A DNA stretch of 64,000 bases from DATLZU01 sp051293835 (GTDB lineage: Bacteria; Nitrospirota; Nitrospiria; Nitrospirales; Nitrospiraceae). Positions 16,560 to 26,254 of this stretch are shown piece after piece (within the stretch, counting starts at the first letter, position 1; each line of letters starts with the position of its first letter). The stretch spans positions 49,388 through 113,387 of the forward strand of contig JBPKMA010000011.1 of the NCBI GenBank assembly GCA_051293835.1, in the 5' to 3' direction. The position numbers were made by a program, and so were the translations under genes. The notes under the pieces were generated by a model. The model was given only the letters and a program-made list of their open reading frames with translations. It was not told the origin of the DNA and did not search any database.

Positions 16560-18497
16560 TCACGAACGCCGGGCCAGCACTGAGCGCGACTTCGCCGCAC
16601 AGCCGCTGAGCGGGATCTCCGTCTGGGCATGAGATTCGATCGAGATCACCACGTAGGTCGACCGCCACGGCCGGCTAGTCTTCACAGGCGTGGCGCCCTC
16701 AACCGTACAACCTGGCGGCAGCACCAACACCAGCCCTCGAACGGCCTCTCGCGTGGTGATGGAGAGGCGAACCCCTTCCGGCAACTCAAGCACGTCGATC
16801 TCGACGTGATCGCGGGCTTCCCACCATCGACCAAAATCCTCTACCGCCCCAAGCCAAGCTCGCCCGGCAAGCGACTCGATCAGTCGGGTTTCAAAATCCA
16901 ACTTATGACCGAGAACGTTAGGATGGATCAGAATAGTCATGACGGCTCCATAGCGACCGAGCTGATCAGCCAATCTCAGCACATCTGGCAACCGCTGGCC
17001 TAACGGAGGCAGCTCTTCATCCTCCACCGAGACAGGAAACTCGAAACTCTCGACCTCCCTTCGATTCATCCGGTTGTGCATGAGGCGATAGGGTAAATGG
17101 GTGAGGGCGGTATTAGCCGTTGCCGTGGAATCATACCGGTAACCCGTAGCCACCAGCGCCTGGGGAAGTGCATGCGGATAGGCGAGCTCCCCGGCCCGAA
17201 AGGACTGGACCGTAAGCCCCGGCACCAGCGTTTCCAAGAGAAATTTACTGACTCTCAATTCCCCGAACACCGTTCCGCCCCGAACTGTCAGGCGGCTCGT
17301 GACGATCGGGCGATAATCCGGGTAGAATTCGGTGCCGGTTCCAAGTGGAAATTGGTCGAAGACTTTCGAGTGAGCCACCGTGTGACTGCCGATTTCCATG
17401 CCCATCCCCCGCAGCCGCCTCATGTCTTCGATCCACTGATCCGTCAAGAAGATCTCATCGTTGAAGTCTCGGAGGTATTTCGTCTGGATAAAATACGTTC
17501 CTCGTACACCCCGTTCTTGCTCGATCTTCGCAAATTCGAGCGCATTGTGCATGGACGTCTGGGCATCAACGTCATGGGTCAACAAGACGGCTAGGTCCCG
17601 CCCATCCGGAATCGGATCCAATGTCACTGCCCAGGGTTCACCCCGACGGAAAACCGCTTCCAGAAAGAGGAGCACCGCGTCGGTACCGGGCATGAATCGG
17701 TTGTTGAACGAGCCGGCAAAACCCTCAGCCCGGAGTGCCTGACCTCTCCACAGCACATAGCCCACATCGAACCCCAACGCCACAGCCCATCCCGGCCCCA
17801 CTGGCCGCTGAATCACAGCAGCAAGGCCATCGTCGTACGAGGCCACCACCGACGCCGTCAGAACTCGGTACTGCGTCACTCCGATTGGGGGCTCGGCACC
17901 TGCGGGATGACGCAACGGCACCGTCCAGCCCGGCACGGCCCCCTCCCCTTCCAATCCCCAAGGCTCGCTGTGAAAGCGAAGGGCGGTGGGAGTCCGAGTT
18001 TCTGTCATCTCTCTAATGCCAAACACCTCATGCAGCCCCCCACCTATGACCCCGCAGGCGATCAAGGTGCCACCCTGTCGTGGATGGGCGGCAAGTAGTT
18101 GGAGCTCTTCGCGGCCGAAGACTTTCCCGGAGAGTGTCGGATAAACCATAAGCACGCGGTGGCGTAGGGCCACATCCAGTCGAGAAGTGATCGTGAAGGG
18201 GATGCCCTTCGCTTTGAGCCCATGCACCAACCCCAACCAATTCGACTCGGAATCGGTCAGGAGAATCGCTAATCGATGGACTCCTCCGCCAGCGAACTGT
18301 GACCATGCCGTCGGGGTATCGTCTTGGATCCTGGAGGGCACCCGCGGGCCCACAACATTTTGCAACCTCACCATCCGGTAGCCTCTCAGCGCCATCCACA
18401 CATCGGATAACGACTCCATCCACCATCCGGTCATAGCCACAATCACGACTACAATCAGTGCGATCCCCCGTCGAGTCGTCATGGCCATTTTCCCCAA
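16560..18497 (-). CDS. Membrane-anchored polysaccharide deacetylase (NodB domain)
   Basis: 645 aa. An N-terminal membrane anchor (residues about 10-27) is followed by a first domain (about 70-290) that reads like an alpha/beta sugar-binding or GATase-like fold (LAILLTDSESNW, LIACGVIGGG), then a NodB-type catalytic domain. Deacetylase motifs are clear: LTHDVDA (metal-binding Asp pair), HTVAHS (metal His pair) and FRAGELAYP. It would remove acetyl groups from an N-acetylated polymer outside the inner membrane, as the N-terminal half of PgaB does. It is the last gene of a six-gene operon, 6 bases after the YaiO-type protein. Starts at M1, M4 or M6 cannot be distinguished. Confidence 0.85.
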   Translation of the reverse strand: MGKMAMTTRRGIALIVVVIVAMTGWWMESLSDVWMALRGYRMVRLQNVVGPRVPSRIQDDTPTAWSQFAGGGVHRLAILLTDSESNWLGLVHGLKAKGIPFTITSRLDVALRHRVLMVYPTLSGKVFGREELQLLAAHPRQGGTLIACGVIGGGLHEVFGIREMTETRTPTALRFHSEPWGLEGEGAVPGWTVPLRHPAGAEPPIGVTQYRVLTASVVASYDDGLAAVIQRPVGPGWAVALGFDVGYVLWRGQALRAEGFAGSFNNRFMPGTDAVLLFLEAVFRRGEPWAVTLDPIPDGRDLAVLLTHDVDAQTSMHNALEFAKIEQERGVRGTYFIQTKYLRDFNDEIFLTDQWIEDMRRLRGMGMEIGSHTVAHSKVFDQFPLGTGTEFYPDYRPIVTSRLTVRGGTVFGELRVSKFLLETLVPGLTVQSFRAGELAYPHALPQALVATGYRYDSTATANTALTHLPYRLMHNRMNRREVESFEFPVSVEDEELPPLGQRLPDVLRLADQLGRYGAVMTILIHPNVLGHKLDFETRLIESLAGRAWLGAVEDFGRWWEARDHVEIDVLELPEGVRLSITTREAVRGLVLVLPPGCTVEGATPVKTSRPWRSTYVVISIESHAQTEIPLSGCAAKSRSVLARRS

Positions 18498-18503
18498 TCG
18501 CGT

Positions 18504-19811
18504 TCAGTAATGCAGAATAAGGCTGATCAGCCCACCCGTTCGACGGTACAGAGTTGCTCGGTCTTCGTGGAATCCGGAGAATTCGGCCGACAGGCGAGCC
18601 GCGAGAGGCACGATCCCTCCTCCTTGAACACTCCAAGTCTGCACGCGCACGAGGTCTTGGGTCGCCACAATTCGTTCACCCGATGTGCCAAACGCATAAG
18701 AGATAAAGGCTTGCCAGCGAGGTGCTGGCCTCCATGTCAGTTGCGACGAGAGCGTGATCGCCCCTGTGTCCGCCACGTAGTAGACCTTCTCAGTCAACCA
18801 GCAATTAGCCGGGAGATAAATATTGGCACCGGGGATCAGCAGATCCACGACCTGCCCTGCGCGAAAGACCATATGTCGAAAGCCGAACGACGGCTCCAGG
18901 AATTTCACCTGATCACCAAGGACTCCGAGTCCTTGAAACAGTTCGCCCCCGACTGACCAAGCGGGAGCAAAATCTGCGGACGGGACACCGCTGGCACCCA
19001 CCCAACCCCAGGCCCGCTGCCAGAGTGGCCGATAGACTTCGATCGAGAATTGATCGTCCACCAGCTTAAACCGACGCAGATGTTCATAGCGGCCGACCAG
19101 GGTGGCTGCCCCCCAGGGCTTTGCGATTTCGGCAAGCACCTGGTGCTCACGCGGAATATTCCTGCTATAGCCGAACGCCCCATACCCCAGTTTTGCATAC
19201 TGGCGAAAGGGCAGGCTCACACCCGCTGCTACCGGTCCGACAGGCGCCCGGGGACTCATCGGAGCCTCCAATAGAGCGGCGACCTTGTCCCGCTTCTCGC
19301 GGACTTCCTGACCAGCTCCCTCGTTGAGGAGCTCCTCGTACCACCGGAGGGCTTCGGCCGCTTGACCACTCCACCAAGCGAGATCGGCCCGGAGCTCGCG
19401 GGCTTCGCGCAAGCCAGGTTCACGGATGAGCACAGCATCGACTTCCGCGCGCGCCTCGGCAAAACGATGGGCCCAGCCTAAGGTCCGCGCCAAGGCCACT
19501 CGGATGTCGACATCGTTGGGATGGCGCAGGAGAATGGCACGATAGAGTTCTATCGCCTCGTCCCATTGGCCGGCGATGGCTAACGCTCGAGCCAGTCGGC
19601 CTCGGAGTTCGTCATCCTCAGGATAGGCAGCCAGGGCAGAGCGCAACCTTGCCACGGCAGGATCCTCCGAGCCGCTTCCTTGTTGGTCGTCGGGCTGGGT
19701 CCGACCGAATGCCTTTTCAGGTAACGGCTCTGCAGCCATTGCAACCGGTTTCTCCATCCCGTGCAGAGAAACGACAAGGCAGGCGACAACCACGAGAGCA
19801 ATCCGACCCAT
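18504..19811 (-). CDS. TPR-containing YaiO-type outer-membrane beta-barrel protein
   Basis: A signal peptide (MGRIALVVV to VAMAAEP) precedes three or four TPR-like units (for example DDELRGRLARALAIAGQWDEA and DVDIRVALARTLGWAHRFAEA), then a C-terminal domain whose alternating pattern (YEHLRRFKLVDDQFSIEVYRP, WSVGGELFQGLG, ending LISLILHY) resembles YaiO/PgaA-type outer-membrane barrels. It probably exports or tethers the polymer made by the operon. ATG 19811 is chosen for the signal peptide; ATG 19874 and 19859 are also in frame and would overlap the upstream gene, with GGGAAGG before 19874. Confidence 0.75.
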   Translation of the reverse strand: MGRIALVVVACLVVSLHGMEKPVAMAAEPLPEKAFGRTQPDDQQGSGSEDPAVARLRSALAAYPEDDELRGRLARALAIAGQWDEAIELYRAILLRHPNDVDIRVALARTLGWAHRFAEARAEVDAVLIREPGLREARELRADLAWWSGQAAEALRWYEELLNEGAGQEVREKRDKVAALLEAPMSPRAPVGPVAAGVSLPFRQYAKLGYGAFGYSRNIPREHQVLAEIAKPWGAATLVGRYEHLRRFKLVDDQFSIEVYRPLWQRAWGWVGASGVPSADFAPAWSVGGELFQGLGVLGDQVKFLEPSFGFRHMVFRAGQVVDLLIPGANIYLPANCWLTEKVYYVADTGAITLSSQLTWRPAPRWQAFISYAFGTSGERIVATQDLVRVQTWSVQGGGIVPLAARLSAEFSGFHEDRATLYRRTGGLISLILHY

Positions 19812-19842
19812 TTCACGACACCATCGATCAGACTTCGACAGG

Positions 19843-21426
19843 CTAGTGCGGAGGACCATCGGACAACTGTTCATAGCCTTCCCAATCGTGGATCATCAGG
19901 CCGGCGACTCTTGGCTGCCGGGTATCCTGTGTCCACTGTTCGATGGCCTTCACCAAGGTATCCCGCCGGCTTCCCGAAAAGCTGAGGCGGCTGCCGAGTA
20001 CGGAGTACTGGCTTTCTTCGGAGAAATAAAGGAAAGAAGGGTCAGCCTCCGCCGGAGGGGACAACACCAATAGCTTGTCGCGTCGATCGACGTACGCAGT
20101 GGCCTGCTCGGCTCGGTCCACCCGGCGCAGGATGAGATGCCGCTCGTCGGGCAGTGGCCTAGTTTCGACCGCCCCCCACACCGGCTTGCCCATCAACGCG
20201 CCATGTCGGACCCAGTCGTCGATCAACGCGCGTGCCTCCGCGAACTCGACTCGATAATTCATAATGACAGCTTCATCGGCAAGTTCGAGGACCCGGAACC
20301 CAAGGGGACGCCCTTCGATCATCACGCCTGTAAACCAAAAGGGCACCACCACTGACACGGGAAGCCGAACCGGCAAGATCTGACGGATCTGGGTCAACAC
20401 GGCCAGGTAATCAGCGTATCGCTCAGAATCGGTCTGACCTTGCCCAAGCAGGTAGGGCTCAATATCAAGCTGCACTCCGTCAGGAAGCTGTTCACCGGCA
20501 AGGGTAAGCAATTTCTTGAGAGTGGCAAACAGCGGTCGAGGCTCGATGACAACGTGCGGGTCCCCGTCCAACGCATACACCTCAACCCCTTCTCTCCGCC
20601 AGCGGCGAACCAGGTCAAGGTAGGCCCGCCAGATTTCCTCATCGGCGTTTGCCGCCGGCATCTGGATCGATAACCGGCGACACCCGATAGCCATACAGAC
20701 TGCCAGCACCCGATCCGGCTCTCGGAGAGCTCGCTGGAGATTCCAGACCCATAGGCCGCGCCTCGGTACCTTGGGTTCAGGCCACTGAGCGTCGACATGT
20801 ACGTGCTCGATGGTCACAACAGCGGGAGCACGGGAGACGGTCAGCGTCAAGGCCACAATTTGTCGCAAATCTACGCGGTCGGCGAAGGGCCTCAGCGGGA
20901 TTCTCGAACGAAACGATCCTGTGCTGCGGACCAAGGAAACCGCATCCTGCTTCTTCCACCACCGTCGATCGACGAGACCTATGTCGACCGTTTCAGTTGC
21001 GGTCCCCTCGATCTGAAGCCAGTGGAAGGACAACAAGTCGATGGCTTCATCTGGATGGCCGAGCCACCACACCAGCCCACAGGCGGGTTGTGGCTCCCCT
21101 TCCACGATGAACTGAACTCGGCCTCCTTCGGTTTGAATAGCCACCCGACAGGTGCCGAAGGGGCGCAACCGTTCGGCGATGGGCACAACTGTTACCTGGT
21201 CCCCTGTCCATCGGGTCGAGAGGATGGGCGACGGTTCGGCTCCGTCCAACGTCACGGCTGGCGGCTCACCTGTGACCCACACGATCTCAATGCGCGCAAG
21301 CTGGTCGGGAATAGCCTGTGATAAGGCAATGGTCTGTTGCGCCCATCCGGTGCAGACAGCCAACCCCACACCCGCTGCCCACGCGATCACCCACCCGATG
21401 CGACTCAGCCTCTTCATACATGACAT
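19843..21426 (-). CDS. Exported protein with TIM-barrel glycosidase-like domain
   Basis: 527 aa with a signal peptide (MKRLSRIGWVIAWAAG, cleavage near GWAQQ). Residues about 30-215 look like beta-rich sugar-binding modules. From GLWVWNLQRAL onward the pattern of beta-strand/helix units (RRLSIQMPA, VEVYALDGD, VQLDIEPYL, VSVVVPFWF, AVIMNYRV, PVWGAVET) reads as a TIM barrel. LDIEPY is at the place of a catalytic acidic pair in such folds. In PNAG systems the C-terminal half of PgaB is a TIM-barrel hydrolase; here such a domain is a separate gene beside a separate deacetylase. Its ATG overlaps the stop of the glycosyltransferase gene. The function is inferred mostly from context. Confidence 0.6.
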   Translation of the reverse strand: MSCMKRLSRIGWVIAWAAGVGLAVCTGWAQQTIALSQAIPDQLARIEIVWVTGEPPAVTLDGAEPSPILSTRWTGDQVTVVPIAERLRPFGTCRVAIQTEGGRVQFIVEGEPQPACGLVWWLGHPDEAIDLLSFHWLQIEGTATETVDIGLVDRRWWKKQDAVSLVRSTGSFRSRIPLRPFADRVDLRQIVALTLTVSRAPAVVTIEHVHVDAQWPEPKVPRRGLWVWNLQRALREPDRVLAVCMAIGCRRLSIQMPAANADEEIWRAYLDLVRRWRREGVEVYALDGDPHVVIEPRPLFATLKKLLTLAGEQLPDGVQLDIEPYLLGQGQTDSERYADYLAVLTQIRQILPVRLPVSVVVPFWFTGVMIEGRPLGFRVLELADEAVIMNYRVEFAEARALIDDWVRHGALMGKPVWGAVETRPLPDERHLILRRVDRAEQATAYVDRRDKLLVLSPPAEADPSFLYFSEESQYSVLGSRLSFSGSRRDTLVKAIEQWTQDTRQPRVAGLMIHDWEGYEQLSDGPPH

Positions 21427-22886
21427 TAGGCGTGCTCCGTGGATGAGGCCGTTTCCACCAAGGTGGGATTAGCCACAGTTGCCGGCCCGATCCTGTGAGA
21501 ACTAAACCCTTGGCGGGTCATGTCGCCCCAATCTTTCCGTCCTTGGAGAAACCGCGCCAGCCCTCGTAACCGGAACCACACGGTCAGTTGGTGATAGCCA
21601 GCATATTCGATAACGGCCCAGAGGATGAATCGAAGCCGATCGAATCCGGAGGCGAACCGGGCGAAGGTCCATTCCTCCAATACCAAGCTGGCCAAGCTCA
21701 ACAAGATGCCGAAACCGTAAGCCACGAGCAGGAATGTGACCGCGTACGACACGTTAAGTTCGTCGAGCAGGTACTCCAGAGTCGCTAACACAAGTCCCAG
21801 CGTCTCCACGACGGGAGCCAGCAATTCCACCACGACAAAACACGGCACCACGACCAGCCCTAACAAGCCGTAGCGGGGATTCCCGCACAAACGCCGATGC
21901 GTCCACAGCACATCGGCCAACCCTCGATGCCACCGTTCCCGCTGACGCGCCAGCGTCCCGAGCGTGCTGGGCACTTCGGTCCAAGCTACCGGATCGGGAA
22001 TGAACACCACGCGATCAGGACGGCCGTGTTCTCGACAGGACCGGCGTAGACGAACGATCAGCTCCATGTCTTCGCCGACTGTGTCGCGCAGATACCCGCC
22101 CACCTCCAAAACAGCCTCTCGCCGGAACAGACCGAACGCGCCTGAAATGATGAGATTGCCCCCCAGCCAATTCCATCCCAGTCGCCCGAACAGGAACGCG
22201 CGGAGGTACTCGACAACCTGCACGCCGGCCAACCACGCTCCCGGACATACCACTCGCTCAACCCGATGCGAAACGATCGTGCACCCGTTCACGGGACGAA
22301 TCGTCCCCCCCGCGGCCAGCACCCCCTCGTATAGCAAGAACGGCCGAACCATACGCTGGAGGGCATCCGCTTCGATCAGCGTGTCGGCATCGATCGAACA
22401 AACCAGCTCGCCAGTGGCAACGTTCACGCCGGCATTCAGCGCGTCGGCCTTGCCGCCTCCATCCTTTCTCAGCACGATCAAGTGCGGATATTGGACCGAC
22501 CGGTACATGGCTCTCACCGGCTTCGTGACCAGGACAGGTTCATAGACAATCGGAACCGGCACGAGGCCAAATGCGTCGATCAGCGCAGCCAGTGTGTCGT
22601 CGGTGGACCCATCGTCAACCACGACGATCTCGAGATTGGCATACCACAGGGCCAGCAGTGCCGAAACGCTTTCGACGATCGTCCTGGCTTCGTTATGCGC
22701 CGGTGCCACCACACTAATGCGGGGGATGAACGACCTGGGCGACCGCCACAGTCGATACTGCATCCAATTCACTTGCCGATCGATCCACAGTTGACCGGCG
22801 GCCATGATCAACAACACCAAATAGACGCCATTGACGAAAAGGAAGTAGGCAAGGATGGCTTGCTCGATGATGGTCATGATTATCAT
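21426..22886 (-). CDS. Family 2 processive glycosyltransferase (PgaC/BcsA-like)
   Basis: 486 aa with membrane helices at the N-terminus (residues 5-30) and a cluster at the C-terminus (about 340-420). Catalytic landmarks of processive GT2 synthases are present: VVDDGSTDD, the DAD motif in CSIDADT, VGEDMEL (ED) and QRERW (the QxxRW motif). It would polymerise an activated sugar at the inner membrane and push it across. The sugar cannot be told; with a deacetylase beside it, an N-acetylated hexosamine polymer is likely. It lies 6 bases after the HEAT gene. Confidence 0.9.
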   Translation of the reverse strand: MIIMTIIEQAILAYFLFVNGVYLVLLIMAAGQLWIDRQVNWMQYRLWRSPRSFIPRISVVAPAHNEARTIVESVSALLALWYANLEIVVVDDGSTDDTLAALIDAFGLVPVPIVYEPVLVTKPVRAMYRSVQYPHLIVLRKDGGGKADALNAGVNVATGELVCSIDADTLIEADALQRMVRPFLLYEGVLAAGGTIRPVNGCTIVSHRVERVVCPGAWLAGVQVVEYLRAFLFGRLGWNWLGGNLIISGAFGLFRREAVLEVGGYLRDTVGEDMELIVRLRRSCREHGRPDRVVFIPDPVAWTEVPSTLGTLARQRERWHRGLADVLWTHRRLCGNPRYGLLGLVVVPCFVVVELLAPVVETLGLVLATLEYLLDELNVSYAVTFLLVAYGFGILLSLASLVLEEWTFARFASGFDRLRFILWAVIEYAGYHQLTVWFRLRGLARFLQGRKDWGDMTRQGFSSHRIGPATVANPTLVETASSTEHA

Positions 22887-22892
22887 CGGTCC

Positions 22893-23999
22893 TCACCACT
22901 GACGTCGCGCTTCAAAGGGAAACGAATCAGATGGCCCGTTGGACGGCAAGCTCAGAACATGTCGAACGATGGCTTGGGCCGTGGCATCCCCACCGGCGAG
23001 GGCAGCGCGGAGCAGCACAAGCCCCGGCGGCCCGAACGACCGTAAGGTTAGCGCCGCCTCTCGGCGAACCGACCAGGCAACGTCGCCGAGCAGCGGGGCA
23101 ATGGCTCCCGCCGCCGTCCACGCCCGTAGGCGGCGCAGTTGCTGGATGGCCGTCACCCGAACCGAGTCGTCAGGGTCTTTGAGTAACTCCTCGAGCCGCT
23201 GTTGTTGGGCCCCACCCCCGATCGCCCCCAGCAAGCGGGCCGCCTGGACCCGCAACCGCGGTTCGTGACTGCCACAGGCCCGATGGGCGATGGGCAAGAA
23301 TCGCCAGGAAGGCACCTGCTGAGCCACGACCAGCCCAGCCTCGAGCCCATGGGACGACTCCGTTTCCAAGTACTGGGCCAAAGGTTCCACGATCTGTTCG
23401 CCAAGCGATGCGAGACTGTCTTGGGCAACCGTCCGCACGAACGGATGTGGGTCGCTCAGCATGAGAACCAGAAGCGGTAGCAGTCCACGATCACCCAAGC
23501 TGGCCAAGGTCTCGGCCACCTGCGCACGAACGATCGCCAGACGGTCGTGACACAAACGGTCAAGGTCCGGGTAGGGCACATGCGCACAGAGTCTCATAAG
23601 ACGAAGCCCGTGGAGACGCCTCCAAAACCAACGGCTGCGGCAAAAGCGAACCGCCTGATGGGCAAGCCCCAACTCGGCAGCCATACGGGCGAGACGGCCG
23701 AGGGCTTCTCCATAGAGCGATGGCGAGAGCGATAGCGCCAAATCGCTGAGGAGGGCAGCTTGCCTTCGTTTAGAGGGCAGGCACCCCCATGGCGGGACGA
23801 GCGAACCCGACATGGGGTCTGGCGCAGACACCGTCGATAGGATCCACTGTCGCCAGCTTTGAGCACGCCGGAGACGATGCTCGCGAAACCTTGCCGCTCC
23901 AAAAAGTCCGGCCTCCACGAGTATCAGCAAGCAGCACGCAAGCAGCTCGATCCAGGCCCATCGCAACAGCGAAGGTTCCAGTCCCGTCATAGTCTTCAT
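22893..23999 (-). CDS. Membrane-anchored HEAT-repeat protein
   Basis: 368 aa with one N-terminal transmembrane segment (about 12-38), then a run of HEAT repeats: units such as AVRAQVAETLASLGDRGLLPLLVLML, PFVRTVAQDSLASLGEQIVEPLAQYL, LRVQAARLLGAIGG and DSVRVTAIQQLRRL. HEAT repeats are protein-protein docking surfaces, so it may be the adaptor between the regulator upstream (1 base away) and the synthase downstream (6 bases). No enzyme motif seen. Confidence 0.8.
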   Translation of the reverse strand: MKTMTGLEPSLLRWAWIELLACCLLILVEAGLFGAARFREHRLRRAQSWRQWILSTVSAPDPMSGSLVPPWGCLPSKRRQAALLSDLALSLSPSLYGEALGRLARMAAELGLAHQAVRFCRSRWFWRRLHGLRLMRLCAHVPYPDLDRLCHDRLAIVRAQVAETLASLGDRGLLPLLVLMLSDPHPFVRTVAQDSLASLGEQIVEPLAQYLETESSHGLEAGLVVAQQVPSWRFLPIAHRACGSHEPRLRVQAARLLGAIGGGAQQQRLEELLKDPDDSVRVTAIQQLRRLRAWTAAGAIAPLLGDVAWSVRREAALTLRSFGPPGLVLLRAALAGGDATAQAIVRHVLSLPSNGPSDSFPFEARRQW

Positions 24000-26012
24000 C
24001 TACAGTTCCAGCGCCCGTTGAATGCGGTGCAACAGCACCGACAGGCTGACCGGTTTCGCCACATGATCGAACGCTCCTAATTCGAAGGCCTTTACCACAT
24101 CCCCTTCCAACGATCGAACGGTGAGAACAATGATTCGGCACCGCTTGGTCAACCCGATGGCTTGCCATCGACGCAACAGCGAGAGCCCGTCGATCCCAGG
24201 TAAGTTGACATCGAGAAGAATCACCTTCGGCAGTACAGAGGGAACCGGGTCTGACAGCGCTCGAAAGGCTTGTTCCCCATCGCTAAACCACATGGCACGC
24301 AACCGGCGGGTCTCCAACGCGTGCCGGACAAGATCCGCCAAGAGCTCATCGTCATCGACGATCGCCACATCAAACGAGGCCACAGCCGATGGGACCGAGG
24401 CCATCTCCTCACCCGGTGTGACAATCGGCCGACCCGGGTCACGCTGAGCCTCCAGCAGGGCTAGATGAGCGGCGCGAAACAACTTGTCGAGATCCGTCCC
24501 GTCGCGAGGATATTCCACCAATCCGATCGCCCACCGGACCAGAGGCGCTCCCCGGTCCTGACCGAGGCAGGTGTCCAACAGTTCAGGCAACCGGAAAGAC
24601 ACATGTCGTCGGGACGCACCGTACAGAACCAGTAAGTAGATGTCCGAGGTCCAGCGGGCCAGCAGATCCTCCCCGCGCACCATCCGTCGCAACCGACTCA
24701 TCAGCAGGCGCCTGGTCTGGCTCGCCGAGGCCTGGTATTCGGCGCGGTCGGGACCGCCGTTCGCCATCGAGTCGGCAAAGTGGACGAAGGCGAGGGAAAC
24801 AGGTTGGCCATGACGTTGCGCCATTAGCAGTTGTCGCCGGATGGCGGGCTCGACGGTAGACACAGCAGGCAAAAGCGACTCGGTCTCACTCCAGCCGAGT
24901 ACCAGGCCTCTGGTCCGTTCAAGATGGTGCCTTACGCGGACAAGCAGCAGTTCGCGATGTGGTGGCTTCTTGAGAACATCGTCCGCTCCAGCCGCCAGGG
25001 CGGCCCGGACGGTGGCCGGATCATCGTCTGCCGTCAGCACGATCATGGGCACGTCCTGCCACATGGCTTCGGCACGGATGAGCCGACTGAGCTCGGCGCC
25101 GTCCAGGTGCGGCAAGTGCCAATCGAGGATGACGAGATGAGGAAGCACGCGATCGAGCTGTTCGAGCGTCGTTCGGGGATCGGCAACCACAGTCACCGAC
25201 ATGCCGGCCCCCTCTAAGTATTTCTTCAGCATCAGGGACACGACCTGATCGTCGTCCACCACCAGAACCCGACAGGCAACAGTCGCATCGACCGATACAA
25301 ACCGTTTCACCTCGGCGATCATCACCGAGGGACTGAGGGACTTGCTGAGGTAGCCTCGCCCCCCCAATCGAACGACTTCCTGCCTGACACCCATGCTCTC
25401 GCTGATCACCACACAGGGGACCGGCACGGACCGCTCGCTCAGCTCGGTCAAGACCGCCGCTAGTAGTTGAGCACTCCAACCCTCCACGTCCACCAGCACT
25501 GCGTGCACCGCTTCGTTGCTCAACCGGTCGATGAGCTCCGGGAACGAACGTACAACGCAGCGGATCGCCTCCCGCGCATTCGGATCGCCCAATAGGCGAT
25601 CGACGAAGGCGTAATCTTGGCTTAGCACGAGGAGCCACCCTGGTTCTTCTGTTTGACGAGTAAAGGACGGGTGGCATGACGAATCCCTCTCCCGTTCGAC
25701 CGCATGCCTCAGGGTCGTCATGGCAGTCGACAGGGTGACCAGCTCTTCCCTGGACCAGGACGAAGCCTGACACAGCGCCCGTTCGACAATCCGGGCGGCC
25801 TCGGCCGCCTCGTGATACCCGCATATGCCGAGCGTCCCGATCAATTGGTGGGCGATAGCACGGCTTTGCGCCACAGACTCAAACGATGGGGAGCCGCTCC
25901 AGAGAGAGGCAATGAAATTTTCCAACTTGGCGATTCGGTCAAGAAGGATGACCTTACAAGATTCATGGCGCAGCGGCACGGAACCCACCAAACCAGATGA
26001 CCCAGAAGGCAA
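24000..26012 (-). CDS. Multi-domain response regulator: Hpt, three REC domains, degenerate GGDEF
   Basis: 670 aa. Order by eye: Hpt-like helices (residues 25-110, candidate phospho-His H55 in AHQLIGTLG); first receiver (125-243, D175 in AVLVDVEG, K in LSKSL); second receiver (247-365, VVDDD, phospho-Asp D297 in VILDWHLP, T in VLTADD, K in KKPP); a GGDEF-sized domain (380-535) with RWTSDIY where the GGDEF signature would be, so not expected to make c-di-GMP; third receiver (547-670, IVDDDE, D601 in LLDVNLPG, K in AKPVS). No DNA-binding domain. It heads the exopolysaccharide operon, so it probably controls synthesis by protein contact. The start is a TTG (26012) preceded by GAAGATGA; GTG starts nearby are possible. 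Confidence 0.85.
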   Translation of the reverse strand: MPSGSSGLVGSVPLRHESCKVILLDRIAKLENFIASLWSGSPSFESVAQSRAIAHQLIGTLGICGYHEAAEAARIVERALCQASSWSREELVTLSTAMTTLRHAVERERDSSCHPSFTRQTEEPGWLLVLSQDYAFVDRLLGDPNAREAIRCVVRSFPELIDRLSNEAVHAVLVDVEGWSAQLLAAVLTELSERSVPVPCVVISESMGVRQEVVRLGGRGYLSKSLSPSVMIAEVKRFVSVDATVACRVLVVDDDQVVSLMLKKYLEGAGMSVTVVADPRTTLEQLDRVLPHLVILDWHLPHLDGAELSRLIRAEAMWQDVPMIVLTADDDPATVRAALAAGADDVLKKPPHRELLLVRVRHHLERTRGLVLGWSETESLLPAVSTVEPAIRRQLLMAQRHGQPVSLAFVHFADSMANGGPDRAEYQASASQTRRLLMSRLRRMVRGEDLLARWTSDIYLLVLYGASRRHVSFRLPELLDTCLGQDRGAPLVRWAIGLVEYPRDGTDLDKLFRAAHLALLEAQRDPGRPIVTPGEEMASVPSAVASFDVAIVDDDELLADLVRHALETRRLRAMWFSDGEQAFRALSDPVPSVLPKVILLDVNLPGIDGLSLLRRWQAIGLTKRCRIIVLTVRSLEGDVVKAFELGAFDHVAKPVSLSVLLHRIQRALEL

Positions 26013-26046
26013 TCATCTTCACGTTAGGCGGAACACATCCCGCGCA

Positions 26047-26066
26047 GTGGTTTCTCGAAAAACCAC
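26047..26066 (-). promoter_or_regulatory. Hairpin in the leader of the exopolysaccharide operon
   Basis: GTGGTTT and AAACCAC form a 7-bp stem with a 6-base loop, about 35 bases upstream of the regulator start and just downstream of TATGAT (minus strand, about 26069-26074), a candidate -10 box. No clear -35 box is seen. Confidence 0.35.
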
Positions 26067-26254
26067 GTTATCATAAGTAGCCGGCATCACCTAGGACTTT
26101 TCAGGTTTTTCCATCCGCGGTTCCCCTTCCGCTTGCCCCGTCCTGTGCTATCGGGCAAGAGAAGTCCGCTGTAGATGGATTTTCTGTTCCGTGGTACCGT
26201 GGCACGATGATTCTGCTTGGTCGATGGAAAAGATGGAAAAGGGGTCGAAGATGG

